A DNA stretch of 60,878 bases from NCBI GenBank assembly GCA_017454745.1, contig JAFTCL010000013.1:1-60878 (forward strand), read 5' to 3'. The position numbers and the translations under genes are program-made. The DNA comes from Kiritimatiellia bacterium (GTDB lineage: Bacteria > Verrucomicrobiota > Kiritimatiellia > RFP12 > UBA1067). The notes under the pieces are model-generated. The model worked only from the letters and a program-made list of their open reading frames with translations. It was not told where the DNA came from and made no database searches. Below are positions 26,689 through 36,333 of this stretch, piece after piece; position 1 is the first letter of the stretch; each line of letters starts with the position of its first letter.

Positions 26689-26777
26689 TGTTAAAACCTT
26701 TCATTGAACGAACCGTTTAACAAACCAACGGAAATCTTACCAAATGCAGACACGGTTTGACAAGCAGGTTTTCCGTA

Positions 26778-26813
26778 TGAAAGAGAAAAGGCCCGCGATT
26801 AGCATCGCGGGCC
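26778..26813 (-). terminator. Rho-independent terminator of the giant surface-protein gene
   Basis: Perfect 10-bp stem GGCCCGCGAT / ATCGCGGGCC with a four-base loop (26790-26813) and a T-rich tail TTTTCTCTTT on the minus strand, 15 bp after the stop codon. Confidence 0.88.
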
Positions 26814-26827
26814 GGTAAAACGGGATT

Positions 26828-29800
26828 TTATCTTACCATCATAAGAGTGCCCGGCGGGTTGGGGTTAACCACCATTAGCGTGCCTCCCTTCACTGTGGCG
26901 TACCAGCCGGGTTTTGCTTCGTCACCAGTTGCGGTTACGGCAATGTTTTCCCTGGCATCTGCCGCAGTTAGACCGTTCGCCGCGCAAATCGGGTAATAGG
27001 CTCGCGATGCCGCACCGGAAATCGCCATCTCGATATTGCGGATACTGGCGGTGAATTCAGCCGGGTTAGTCAGTTCTGAAACTTTTACCACATCAAATCC
27101 GGCGGTATCGCTGCAATTGATGCGCCAAACGCCTGATTCAGTGAATTTATACTGACCACGCAATGAGCCGGCGCCTTCCAGAACACCGTAAATCGGACAC
27201 GCGGTGGTCGCAAGGTTGTAAAGCAAGGAACCGGAAGCCAGCGACGTAACCCCGCCCAATCCCGAAGAAGCGGGTTTACCGACGGTGGTTTCGGGCAACC
27301 GCATCTTAAGCGTGGAAGTGTCGAACTTCTGGTAAGACGCCACCGACGTCTGTCCGGCCGAGGACGGGTCAACCGACCACCCCAACGCCATGTAGTTCTT
27401 CCAGCCGTCCATGTCGGCGCGCCAACCGCCAGCGGTATTTCCAAAAATTACCCGGAAATTGTGCCAGCCGGCCGTGAGATACTTGTTGCCGACCCGGATG
27501 GTGTTCCACACGTTGACATTGTTGATGTTGCCGATGTTCTCACCGTCAATCTCAAAATAGAGGATGTCGTCGAAACATCCGCCAAAGTACCACTGGCGGT
27601 CGCCTTGATCTTCCGGGACATAGAACTGCCCGCGATAGGCCATGTAGAAATTGTTGCCCAGAGGAGGAGACCCCAAGAACACCCCATGCAACTGGTCGAG
27701 CGAATCAACCTGATACTGGTATGCGCCGGTATAGTTGGTCATCGACGCGAAATTGGGGAAGTTTATCATCGAGAACACCCCGAACTCCACCGTGCTTTCG
27801 GAACTGATGTCAATGGTGACCGCCGCATCCTCGTCTGCCTTCAATCCACCGGCGAAACCGGAAGCTCCGGCAAGATTGGCGGAAACGTCGGACTGCACCG
27901 TCCACAAACCGGTCGGCACGCCCTGGGTTTCCGCAGTGGAAGAGAACGTCCCCGAACCCTTAATAACCACATCGCTCATTCCGAGCAACGCGGTGTTCCA
28001 CGCCACCGAGTTCCCGTTCAGATCGATCTCGTAAACGTTTGGCGCCGACGGATCGCCCGCCTCAACGCCAAACATCGAAGTCAGATATCCCGGCGAGGTG
28101 GAGAAGCTGTCCACCACCTTCAGCACGCCGCTCTGCAAGTTCAGGTTGTAGTCGCCATTGTAGCCGTTAATTGACGACGTGAACCCTTGTGCACCCAACT
28201 CCAGCGTTCCGCCCTTCTGGACATAACGGGCCTGCCAAGGATAGTCGGCCTTGACATAATTGGTACGGTAACGGGATTTGATTCCGTTGGCTCGGATGAT
28301 TCCGGAATTTAGCGCCAACTCCGCATACGGGGAATCATACCCGACACTGACAGCGGTGATATTGGTAGCGACAAACGTTCCGCCATCAACAATGATGTCA
28401 TGGCGGTGGGTGTTCGCCGCAGTGGGAGACCACTCGCCGATACGGAAACTACCCGCATCAGTGCCGGTGAATTCCAGTACTCCGCCGTCATCAATTTGCA
28501 AAATGGACTGCAACGCATTATTGCCGCCGCGGCCTAGCTCAAACAAGCTGGATACGGTGACCGTCGCTCCATCGCCAATCGTAAAGTGAGCCGGGTTCTG
28601 GTGGCTTCCCACGCGAAGCTCGCCGATAGTCCAGTCCGAATCCGTAAGGGTCAACGTGAGGTCGGCGTTGCTTCCGTATACACCGACCGATTTTCCTGCG
28701 TCATTGGCCTGGGCAACCACCGCGTCGTAAGCATGGCCGCTAATGGTGGAGTTAGCCCCGTACAGGAATGCGACATCGGCCGTCATGGTATCAAACACGG
28801 GCGGATGTTCGGGAATGCCGTTGTTTTCATCAGCTATGTAATGCCCAAAATAGAGCGACCCTCCAACGTTGTACGAAACCTGCGAATCTGCCGAATTAAC
28901 GAAATCCGGGCAGATCGACAGCGACCCCGTCGGTACGGAGATTGTGCCGGTACCGCTAACGGGCGAGTTGATCTCCAACCTGCCGGTACCGGTGATTACG
29001 ATATCGCCATTGTTGTTCAACTCGCCGCCCACGCGGACGGAATTGCCGCCGATTAGGTTTAACGTCGCGTCGGTTTCCACATTAAGGCCAAGATCCAGAA
29101 CACTGGTCCCGTAAATCTGGTTGATGTTTGCCGTGACACCAGAGCCGACCGACACCGAGACCTCACCGTTTACCGTTGCGCTCCACAAGTCCAAGTGCGA
29201 ATCGTTCTTCAGTTCGATGCCATTGGCGATTTCCAAATTGACCTCGCCCTCAAAGTTGATGTGTCCGCCCTCACCGACGACAATCTTTTTCAACTCGACA
29301 TCGCTGCTGTTGAAATTGAAGCCGTTTAAATGGGTTACCAGCGAAGTTAACGTATAATCCGGGCCGTAAACACTGGTGCGCCCCTTATAAAGGTTATCGC
29401 CCCAGCCGTTACGCATATCAATCCGCCCGCTGCCGCCGACCGTTGCGTCTCCGTCCAACACCAACCTTGTCAACGAGGAGAACCACTGGGTAGAATTAAC
29501 GTTATTGACCAACGCGCCGGTGCCGTCGGGACCGCTACCCGCAATGTGGACAATCTTGCCGGAGGTATAACTGTTGCGTGCCGCACTATTGTAAGAAATC
29601 GTGCCCGGATAGTTAAAGTCCAGCTGTCCGCCTTCGGCAATCGTAATCGTGCCAGTCGCTTGTTCAGGCGTCAACGCCACGGAAGAGTCTTCCGCCAATT
29701 TGACCTTGCCCCCGGAAATCACGATTTCAGGCGCGGCAAACGCCGTCCCGGCAATCTCGATTTCACCTGCCCCGTCCTTCACGAACTGTTGGGCGTTCAT

Positions 29801-32800
29801 GTTAACCGCGCCGAGAATCTTAAGCGCGCCATCGGAGTACGCATAGAACGGCAAACCGTCAACTCCCAACTCCATCGGCATGTTGAAGGTTTGCACCGTC
29901 GATGCCGAGAGGTTGGTGATGGCCGACAAAACGGTAAGCGTTTCCGTGCCGTTGTGCACGAACTCGCCGGCGTCAGCACCGATGGCTACCACCGAAAGAT
30001 TGACTTCCGTAAGGTCGGCCCGCGTTGTCCCGCCGGCAGGCAGATTGAACAACACCATATCGCCAGTCTCCGGCAACAAGCCTCCCACCCAGTTTCCGGC
30101 ATTTGACCACTTGCCTATAATATCGCCCGCGCCCAGCCATTCCAGCATACTGGCGGCTTTGGGCACCAGCGTCAGGTTACCGTCCTGCACCTGCACCTGC
30201 ACCGGCAACCCTACCACCGTAAACTTGTCAGCGTCCGCGTCCGTCAGCCCTGAACCGGTTATTATCACGCGGCTTTCACCTTCTTCAAGCATTGCCACCC
30301 CGGTGCCGCTGACGCTGAGTAGCACCGGATTGTCCGCCGCCACTCCGGAAAGGTCTATCGATGTGGCGTTGATAATATCGTTTGTGCTCGCGGTGAGATC
30401 GATGGCCAACCTCGCGCCACTCGCCAGAGTCAACGCGCCGTTAACCGTATATTGATTGGCCGCCCCGTCCTGTACGCTGAACATTCCCTCCGAAATCGTC
30501 AAGGTCGGAATAGGAACCGTCAACCCGTATGCGTAAGTCGCGTTGGGACTGACCTTGGTGAGCGAAGTGTAACCGGTCAGATCTTCGTCAACCAGCGTAC
30601 CCTCGTACACCGTCAAAGCCGTTCCGCTGACGGTGTACACCATACCGGTGCAAGCGAATGAGCCTTTCGCCTGGTTGGGGTAAAACACCCCTTCAATCGT
30701 ATCATAAAGGCCAAACGCTCCTTCAGCGTTGCGGTACGGTACGAAATCCCTCCGCACCACCCCGCCATCCTCAATCTTGCACGAATACAGCTTCATCGCC
30801 GCGCGGGATGCATCCACCGACACGGCACCGGCGGCACCGTTGTTGAAACCGAAAAGAATCATGTTGTTGCCGCCGGCATCGGCCGTTCCTTCCGCGACGA
30901 ACGATCCAGTGGCCCCGGAATCGCCGACCCACGAAGCGTTTACCCCCTCGAACGTCCAAGTCGCGCGTTCGTCGTAAACCATATCAGTAGCCGCTCCTTC
31001 CGTGTCTTTATCCCCAGTACGGCTATAGGAAATATTGCCAGCGGTCCTGTACTTGGAGAAAAACACCATCGCGCCCGTTTTTACCGAACCCACCCGGGCA
31101 CCAAACACGCCCGACCAGCCAGCCGGCTGAACATACGGGATTTCCGCCACCAAAGTAACCTTGGTATCCGCCTGATGGATGTAATGGGTGTCGATATACT
31201 GCCCGTTTGAACCACCCGAGGACTCGATGTACTTGACGAACGCCGCGCTCTCGTTTTCCGTGTAAAAGCGGTCGGTGCCGAGGTTGGCGTGGAAAATCCT
31301 CATCACCCGGTCATAAACACCCAGCTCACCGTTAAGGTTGCGGCAAGGCACGAAATCCCGTACCAGTCTGGCGCCGTCCCAAATCCTAAAAGCGTAAAGC
31401 TTCATCGTGGCGCGGGAGTTGTCCGGGGTATGCCCACCGTAACCGTTGTACCGGTTAAGGTCAAAAATGTACATTGAGTTCGCGCCCTTGTCCGGGGTAC
31501 CGTCCGTGGTAATCCCACCCTCCGTGCCGTCCTCCGCCGACCAAGCAATGACCCGCCCGAAACTATTGAGCGTGACCTTCTGGTCATACGGGAAACCTTC
31601 GCCGTTAGTCTCGTTGCCGGTGCGGTTGAAACTAGGCTTCAGACTGAAACTGTCACGATGCGAGAAAAAGATGTAACCGTTTTGCGTGTAGGCGTTCCGG
31701 CGGGAACCGAAAACCGCCGCCCAACCGGTCGCGCCATTCTGCATCGTGGAAATGTTCACCACCGCCTCGACCTTGGTGTCCGCCGTGTGGATAAAACCGG
31801 TGTCGATATATTGGGTTCCGGTACCCTGCAGATACGGAACCGCGGTGTAACCGTCCGGGAAGGCCAACGGGTCGCCGGACACCGTTACCGTTACCGCGTT
31901 GGCGGAGACCGACAGGGTACGCACCGAAGTTCCGGCGCCGTATATGCAATCCGAGTCCAGAACAAAACCGGCGCCGTCAGCAATATTCAGCGCGTTCGCG
32001 CTAATGAACGTGTAGGTGCCGGCCGGCATCATTTCCGGCAACCGGACCGTCACGGTTCCGTTGACGTAAACCGTACCGATCGCGCTGATACGTGAATACT
32101 CATCTTCGGAAACCACATTGAAACCAACGCCGCCCGCCGCAAGCGTGGCCGAATCGCAAGCCAGGTTAGCCGCCGAACCGTTGTCATCCAACACCCACAA
32201 CGTGCCCTCGCCCTGCTTGGTCAGCGCGGTTACGCCCAAAATCTCGCGGGCGGTAAGCTCGCAGTCGCCGGCTACGGTATTCACCGTCAGCTGTCCGTTC
32301 GCGTAACTGTATGACGCATCACCCTTGGCGTTTCCCACGATGGCCATCACCGAACCGCCGCCCTGACGCTGGTAGAATGTCCCGTTCACCACGTCCATCA
32401 ACCCCGCCACATTGTCTCCGTTACGGTAACAAGGGATAAAATCGCGGACCTTCTCGCCGTTGTCATAAATCTGACAGGAATAACACAAGATATCGTTGCC
32501 ATTGAACGCCGGAGTCCCTTTACGGTTTTGCCCGAACAAGAACAGCGGGTACTCCAACTGGAAAGTGTTGGCGGAAAACGTACGGCGGGTCTCTTCGTCA
32601 GCCAAAACAAACCGCCGGTCCACGCTCACCGTGTGGCGGCCGTTTGGGATCGGCGAACCGCCGCCGCCACCCTGATTGCCGTAACCGTTATAGACATTAC
32701 CGCCATCGTTACCCATGCAATAGGCACCGTTATTGTACGCGACATTCCACGCACCAAACCAATACTCCTTGGTCTCGTCCACCTCCACGTCCATGACCGT

Positions 32801-32953
32801 GGTGGTGTTCTGGTTCGGCTTAAAATCGGTGTTGATGTACGCCCCGTTACTGACGTAAAGCCCGGCAACACGGGTGTAACCTACCGGCCATACCTCAGCC
32901 ATAGCGATATCTGCGGCCAAGGCGACTACAACGGCAAAACATTTTCCATTCAT
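26828..32953 (-). CDS. Giant secreted surface protein with LamG-like repeats, beta-helix and PA14-like domain
   Basis: About 2041 residues with a signal peptide (ending near AMA). Three similar LamG-like units sit at about residues 20-200, 370-560 and 570-765, each ending in the block [RV]RDF[IV]P[CY]RN...G[LV][MY]D....[IV]F. Residues about 780-1755 are a long Gly/Asn/Thr-rich region with repeated LxxxxGGxL strands, typical of beta-helix 'autotransporter-associated' repeats. Residues about 1765-1900 resemble PA14 (FYMAYRGQFYVPEDQ, YFGGCFDDILYFEIDG). The C-terminus ends GTLMMVR. The ATG at 32953 has GGAG upstream; two earlier ATGs exist. It has its own promoter and terminator. Likely an adhesin or glycan-binding surface protein, inferred only from architecture. 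Confidence 0.8.
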   Translation of the reverse strand: MNGKCFAVVVALAADIAMAEVWPVGYTRVAGLYVSNGAYINTDFKPNQNTTTVMDVEVDETKEYWFGAWNVAYNNGAYCMGNDGGNVYNGYGNQGGGGGSPIPNGRHTVSVDRRFVLADEETRRTFSANTFQLEYPLFLFGQNRKGTPAFNGNDILCYSCQIYDNGEKVRDFIPCYRNGDNVAGLMDVVNGTFYQRQGGGSVMAIVGNAKGDASYSYANGQLTVNTVAGDCELTAREILGVTALTKQGEGTLWVLDDNGSAANLACDSATLAAGGVGFNVVSEDEYSRISAIGTVYVNGTVTVRLPEMMPAGTYTFISANALNIADGAGFVLDSDCIYGAGTSVRTLSVSANAVTVTVSGDPLAFPDGYTAVPYLQGTGTQYIDTGFIHTADTKVEAVVNISTMQNGATGWAAVFGSRRNAYTQNGYIFFSHRDSFSLKPSFNRTGNETNGEGFPYDQKVTLNSFGRVIAWSAEDGTEGGITTDGTPDKGANSMYIFDLNRYNGYGGHTPDNSRATMKLYAFRIWDGARLVRDFVPCRNLNGELGVYDRVMRIFHANLGTDRFYTENESAAFVKYIESSGGSNGQYIDTHYIHQADTKVTLVAEIPYVQPAGWSGVFGARVGSVKTGAMVFFSKYRTAGNISYSRTGDKDTEGAATDMVYDERATWTFEGVNASWVGDSGATGSFVAEGTADAGGNNMILFGFNNGAAGAVSVDASRAAMKLYSCKIEDGGVVRRDFVPYRNAEGAFGLYDTIEGVFYPNQAKGSFACTGMVYTVSGTALTVYEGTLVDEDLTGYTSLTKVSPNATYAYGLTVPIPTLTISEGMFSVQDGAANQYTVNGALTLASGARLAIDLTASTNDIINATSIDLSGVAADNPVLLSVSGTGVAMLEEGESRVIITGSGLTDADADKFTVVGLPVQVQVQDGNLTLVPKAASMLEWLGAGDIIGKWSNAGNWVGGLLPETGDMVLFNLPAGGTTRADLTEVNLSVVAIGADAGEFVHNGTETLTVLSAITNLSASTVQTFNMPMELGVDGLPFYAYSDGALKILGAVNMNAQQFVKDGAGEIEIAGTAFAAPEIVISGGKVKLAEDSSVALTPEQATGTITIAEGGQLDFNYPGTISYNSAARNSYTSGKIVHIAGSGPDGTGALVNNVNSTQWFSSLTRLVLDGDATVGGSGRIDMRNGWGDNLYKGRTSVYGPDYTLTSLVTHLNGFNFNSSDVELKKIVVGEGGHINFEGEVNLEIANGIELKNDSHLDLWSATVNGEVSVSVGSGVTANINQIYGTSVLDLGLNVETDATLNLIGGNSVRVGGELNNNGDIVITGTGRLEINSPVSGTGTISVPTGSLSICPDFVNSADSQVSYNVGGSLYFGHYIADENNGIPEHPPVFDTMTADVAFLYGANSTISGHAYDAVVAQANDAGKSVGVYGSNADLTLTLTDSDWTIGELRVGSHQNPAHFTIGDGATVTVSSLFELGRGGNNALQSILQIDDGGVLEFTGTDAGSFRIGEWSPTAANTHRHDIIVDGGTFVATNITAVSVGYDSPYAELALNSGIIRANGIKSRYRTNYVKADYPWQARYVQKGGTLELGAQGFTSSINGYNGDYNLNLQSGVLKVVDSFSTSPGYLTSMFGVEAGDPSAPNVYEIDLNGNSVAWNTALLGMSDVVIKGSGTFSSTAETQGVPTGLWTVQSDVSANLAGASGFAGGLKADEDAAVTIDISSESTVEFGVFSMINFPNFASMTNYTGAYQYQVDSLDQLHGVFLGSPPLGNNFYMAYRGQFYVPEDQGDRQWYFGGCFDDILYFEIDGENIGNINNVNVWNTIRVGNKYLTAGWHNFRVIFGNTAGGWRADMDGWKNYMALGWSVDPSSAGQTSVASYQKFDTSTLKMRLPETTVGKPASSGLGGVTSLASGSLLYNLATTACPIYGVLEGAGSLRGQYKFTESGVWRINCSDTAGFDVVKVSELTNPAEFTASIRNIEMAISGAASRAYYPICAANGLTAADARENIAVTATGDEAKPGWYATVKGGTLMVVNPNPPGTLMMVR

Positions 32954-33009
32954 ACCTGACTCCATCATTTAGGGTTAAACCATAAGATTTCCCTTATAAA
33001 AACAAATGT

Positions 33010-33038
33010 ATTATACCGGTTTTATCCGCGAAAATCAA
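33010..33038 (-). promoter_or_regulatory. Promoter of the giant surface-protein gene
   Basis: A -35 box TTGATT (33038-33033), exactly 17 nt, then a consensus -10 TATAAT (33015-33010) on the minus strand. The expected leader to the ATG at 32953 is about 50 nt. Confidence 0.82.
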
Positions 33039-33092
33039 GCCCATCCTTCGAATTATTATTGTCGATTTTTGAATGAGCCGGCGCCGAATCGC

Positions 33093-33968
33093 CTATTTTT
33101 TGTTTTCGGTAAAGTCATCCGGCTCGCCCCACCCGCGGGGGCCGTAAATCCCGTTCCCGGATGAAATAAACGCCGTGCGGGTCTGCTCATCCACCCAGCC
33201 CTCTTTACCGTTGGTTTTATACGGGGTGTAAAACCCCTCCACATGGCCGTCCAGAAACGCCATGTTGCAATGTCGGTACCTGCCACTGCCGTGCCGGAAC
33301 GCCTGGGTCCCCGCCTTACGAAGCGATGCCGACGACTTATCGCCCTCATATTGCTTTGGCGCCCGCATAAACTTGTTAACGCCGCCCGCATAGCCTCCGT
33401 CACCAAACGCCACCACCCTGGAGGGGTACTCAAACTCACCATACTTGGCAGGGTATTTACGGGATCCTGCATCTCCCTCCACATACCCCACATAAGCCAC
33501 ATTGTAGTTATACCCCGTAACATGGGCGCCATTCCAATTATCCGACTCGCGGCTGCACTTGGGGCAACCCTGAACCGAATCCACGCCCTTATTATCAAAC
33601 ATCACCCCGGCATCCCAGCCCACTTGTCCCTTTTTTTTGCGGAAATCCCAGCAATAAGACTGATACTCCTCCCACGTTGCGATATTGTTCGCCTCCCACT
33701 GTTCAGACGGATAAACGGTCTTGCCCAATTCCTCGGCGCAAAAATAATTCTTGTCATGCGCACCAGGATCAACGCTCCCCCAGGGATAGTGTCCGCTATT
33801 CATGGCATAGAGTGTCGCGGTTAACGCCAATTCACGAAGACGGGTTTTACAAAGCGTGTCAGTCGCCGACTCTCTTGCATTCATCACCGCCGGAATAACC
33901 ATCGCCATAAGCAGACACATAATGCTCAGCGCGATCATTAACTCCAATAATGTAAAACCTCGTCTCAC
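33093..33968 (-). CDS. Type II/IV prepilin-like protein with HX9DG-type tail
   Basis: The 291-residue protein begins MRRGFTLLELMIALS, a class III prepilin signal: Gly then Phe-Thr-Leu-Leu-Glu5, followed by a hydrophobic helix. A soluble part with Cys-rich and Trp-rich stretches follows, and near the C-terminus FRHGSGRYRHCNMAFLDGH, the His...Asp-Gly motif of many planctomycete/lentisphaera prepilin-like proteins. GTG at 33968 is chosen over TTG codons upstream because GAGGG lies 8 nt before it and the leader peptide then has the normal length. It follows a secreted B12-riboswitch-linked gene; no pilus assembly genes are nearby. Confidence 0.83.
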   Translation of the reverse strand: MRRGFTLLELMIALSIMCLLMAMVIPAVMNARESATDTLCKTRLRELALTATLYAMNSGHYPWGSVDPGAHDKNYFCAEELGKTVYPSEQWEANNIATWEEYQSYCWDFRKKKGQVGWDAGVMFDNKGVDSVQGCPKCSRESDNWNGAHVTGYNYNVAYVGYVEGDAGSRKYPAKYGEFEYPSRVVAFGDGGYAGGVNKFMRAPKQYEGDKSSASLRKAGTQAFRHGSGRYRHCNMAFLDGHVEGFYTPYKTNGKEGWVDEQTRTAFISSGNGIYGPRGWGEPDDFTENKK

Positions 33969-34010
33969 GCAGCCAACCCTCAATCCCAAACTTACCTATA
34001 ACAACAGCGT

Positions 34011-34045
34011 TTTTTAGCCGCAAAGAGCGCATAGAGCGCAAAGAT
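34011..34045. repeat. Dispersed-repeat-like sequence (GCGCTCTTTGCGG type)
   Basis: A 35-bp stretch of imperfect 10-mers (AGCGCAAAGA / AGCGCATAGA) between two genes. The same word family occurs inside hsdS at 58437-58473. It is not coding here and sits in the gap between the secreted protein gene and the prepilin-like gene. Confidence 0.5.
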
Positions 34046-34104
34046 CTACACGTTCTACATGGTTAACGTTATCAAAAGATGAACGTTCCCGCGCGAACCG
34101 CCGC

Positions 34105-35898
34105 CTACTCGTCTCCAACCGCAAACCTAAAGAACTGTCCGGAATTGCTCACCCGGAGCGTTGACCGCTTGGTGCCGTCACCCAAATCTTCCACCGAACT
34201 AATGCTGGGCATTTCGTAAGACCAGGGACCGTTGGTTAAGTCAGAACCAGTCTTAATAAAAAGACCGCTGTCGGGCGAAAGGTTGCCCTTATGGCGGAAT
34301 TGCAGATCCACATAATCGGCGAAAACACTGATGCCGGTTATGCTAAATCCAAGGACATCACTCACCTCGATTTGCTCACCGGTTGCGGAAGTAATAATCT
34401 TAGTGCCAATCACCGGCGACTCATTTGCGCCAAGCCCAAGCAACTGGTTTACCACATTTGGATACCCATTCTCAGCAACCGTCTTTTTACCGGTTAAACG
34501 TGTATCCCACTGGGTACGGTAGTCGCTGTAATTAGCAAGCCGCCACTCCTCGTAAGCAGTGCAAGGCCGTACATCGGAAACCGCGTCAATTTCGGGGGTA
34601 GTCCATTCGTTCTCTTCCTCGTCGAACATGGGCCGGATACGCACGAACTTGATGTACTTGCGCCCCAGCTCGTCCGTCGGCAACGGAAATCCGGAAATGT
34701 CAAAGGCGGCTCCGCCTGCCGACTTGTCGTATTTGTAGGATAAAGTCTCAATCGTCTCACCAACCGCCTTTACGGAAGTCAAGCCCGGATGGACCGGCCA
34801 AGTGGCGTCGGTCGTACACGACCACCAACGGTTGGCCGCATACCAGTTGGTATTATAATTTGACTTGTCGTAAACCAAGCCCTGGGTTGGCGCCCAATCA
34901 TCACAATATGGCCCATCATTATAAGAGAACCAGGTTTCACCGTCGGCGGAAACCTCAACCAGCCCTGGCTCACCGGACAACTGCTGCGTGTATTCCCAGT
35001 TGCCGGGATCAGACGACTCCTCATAATAATCTTTCTTTGTCCCTACTATAAGCGAGTTGCCGAAAGCGATAAAATCGTAACCGTAGGGATTCTTGGGGTC
35101 ATCGACCACCTTATGGTCAAACTCTATGACAACAAAATCCCCCTTGTCTTCAAGCGATAGAAGCTCGTTCGCCATCCAAGCCGGATTATAAGGGGTGATC
35201 GGGCCTCCCCAGGTTCCTTTCATATAGGTTGTGGGGCGATGCAACACGTTGTCCGCCACATTAAAGTTAGCTTTGTCGCAGGAGGTGTAATAATCAACCA
35301 CCCTCCACCCATAAGGGCTTTCGGCGTAAGAGATGGCAGACGCGTCAATTGTGATTGGTGACTCAGCCCAGCTGCTGTCGTATTCAGGAGCGCCGATAGT
35401 GAAATAGTACACCTGTTCATCCTGAACCTGAACTGAATTCGCGGCAACCCAAGAAGAATAGATCGGGCCGGAACCATATTCGGTTCGCGAACCAGCCTGA
35501 TAGAAAACCCACCACTGAGAATACCAAACCTTATCCTCAACCCCCACTAAAGCATTAGGAGAAGAGGAACCTCCATTTTCCGTGTCAAACTGGCAGGCGC
35601 AATCATCCTCATCGTAGCCCATGAAGTACACATCCACGTATGCGTCCGTCATTTGTTGATATTTAATGACGAAGCGGGGATCCTCGTGGTCAATCTCCTT
35701 AAGCGCGTCGAATACCGTCGGCGTATCGAGCCGATCCCCCCACTTGTACGCCCAGCATTTCTGTACCCCATACCAGTCGACAACAAAATAACACTGCTTG
35801 TCGCCACTGCCGACGACAAAATGGGGATCGGTCTTTTCAAAAGCCTGAGACGGCAAACAGCTGACACACAACGCTAACGCAACAAACAAATTCTTCAT
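34105..35898 (-). CDS. Secreted surface protein linked to a cobalamin riboswitch
   Basis: A 597-residue protein with a signal peptide (residues 1-19). An aromatic-rich N-terminal domain with FVVDWYGVQKCWAYKWGD is followed by a central domain with VVIEFDHKVVDDPKNPYGYDFIAFGNS, a D-F-I-x-x-G-N pattern I associate with secreted proteins near vitamin B12 transport genes; this association is from memory and not provable here. The end (FFRFAVGD) is a strand-rich tail. It is the second gene after the riboswitch (36334-36474) with about 25 bp to the upstream small membrane protein gene, so B12-repressed expression and a role in corrinoid capture are inferred. Confidence 0.7.
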   Translation of the reverse strand: MKNLFVALALCVSCLPSQAFEKTDPHFVVGSGDKQCYFVVDWYGVQKCWAYKWGDRLDTPTVFDALKEIDHEDPRFVIKYQQMTDAYVDVYFMGYDEDDCACQFDTENGGSSSPNALVGVEDKVWYSQWWVFYQAGSRTEYGSGPIYSSWVAANSVQVQDEQVYYFTIGAPEYDSSWAESPITIDASAISYAESPYGWRVVDYYTSCDKANFNVADNVLHRPTTYMKGTWGGPITPYNPAWMANELLSLEDKGDFVVIEFDHKVVDDPKNPYGYDFIAFGNSLIVGTKKDYYEESSDPGNWEYTQQLSGEPGLVEVSADGETWFSYNDGPYCDDWAPTQGLVYDKSNYNTNWYAANRWWSCTTDATWPVHPGLTSVKAVGETIETLSYKYDKSAGGAAFDISGFPLPTDELGRKYIKFVRIRPMFDEEENEWTTPEIDAVSDVRPCTAYEEWRLANYSDYRTQWDTRLTGKKTVAENGYPNVVNQLLGLGANESPVIGTKIITSATGEQIEVSDVLGFSITGISVFADYVDLQFRHKGNLSPDSGLFIKTGSDLTNGPWSYEMPSISSVEDLGDGTKRSTLRVSNSGQFFRFAVGDE

Positions 35899-35923
35899 AA
35901 TTCCTCTTCTTGTAATCGGTCAA

Positions 35924-36301
35924 TTAACGAACGGCTTGAAACTTTGCGGCTTGGGACTTCTTAATCTTAGGCCACACGTGGTCAACCCACTCCTGCGGCG
36001 GAAGCTTGGTCTCGCCGCGCTGGGCGGCAATCTTCCGGATAATCTCAAGGTCCTCCGCAGAGACACCCTTGAGTTCCCCCATCGCCGGAGGCGACTCGTT
36101 CTTGTCGGCGGGAACATCAACCTCCCCGCGCCCAACCCGTTCAGCAGACTTAACGTCACCCTTGCCCCAAACCCGGGCTGAAGCCGGTGCGGCTTCAACG
36201 GCGAACGCTCTTCTGTTCATTAGGCCACCAAGGCCCAAACCGATTACAATACCGGCGCCCAACAGCACCGCGCCGGCGAGGATCTGTTTCTTGTTTTTCA
36301 T
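35924..36301 (-). CDS. Small membrane-anchored protein downstream of the cobalamin riboswitch
   Basis: About 125 residues: a basic start (MKNKKQ), a Gly-rich transmembrane helix (about 8-28, GAVLLGAGIVIGLGLGG), a flexible linker and a short helical C-terminus (SAEDLEIIRKIAAQRGE ... WPKIKKSQAAKF). ATG 36301 is preferred to an upstream TTG at 36328 because GGTGGAAG precedes it and the TTG lies almost against the riboswitch. No family recognised. As the first gene behind the riboswitch it is likely translationally controlled by cobalamin together with the next gene. Confidence 0.6.
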   Translation of the reverse strand: MKNKKQILAGAVLLGAGIVIGLGLGGLMNRRAFAVEAAPASARVWGKGDVKSAERVGRGEVDVPADKNESPPAMGELKGVSAEDLEIIRKIAAQRGETKLPPQEWVDHVWPKIKKSQAAKFQAVR

Positions 36302-36333
36302 AACTTCCACCATTACGTGAGGTTTCAAGTTTT

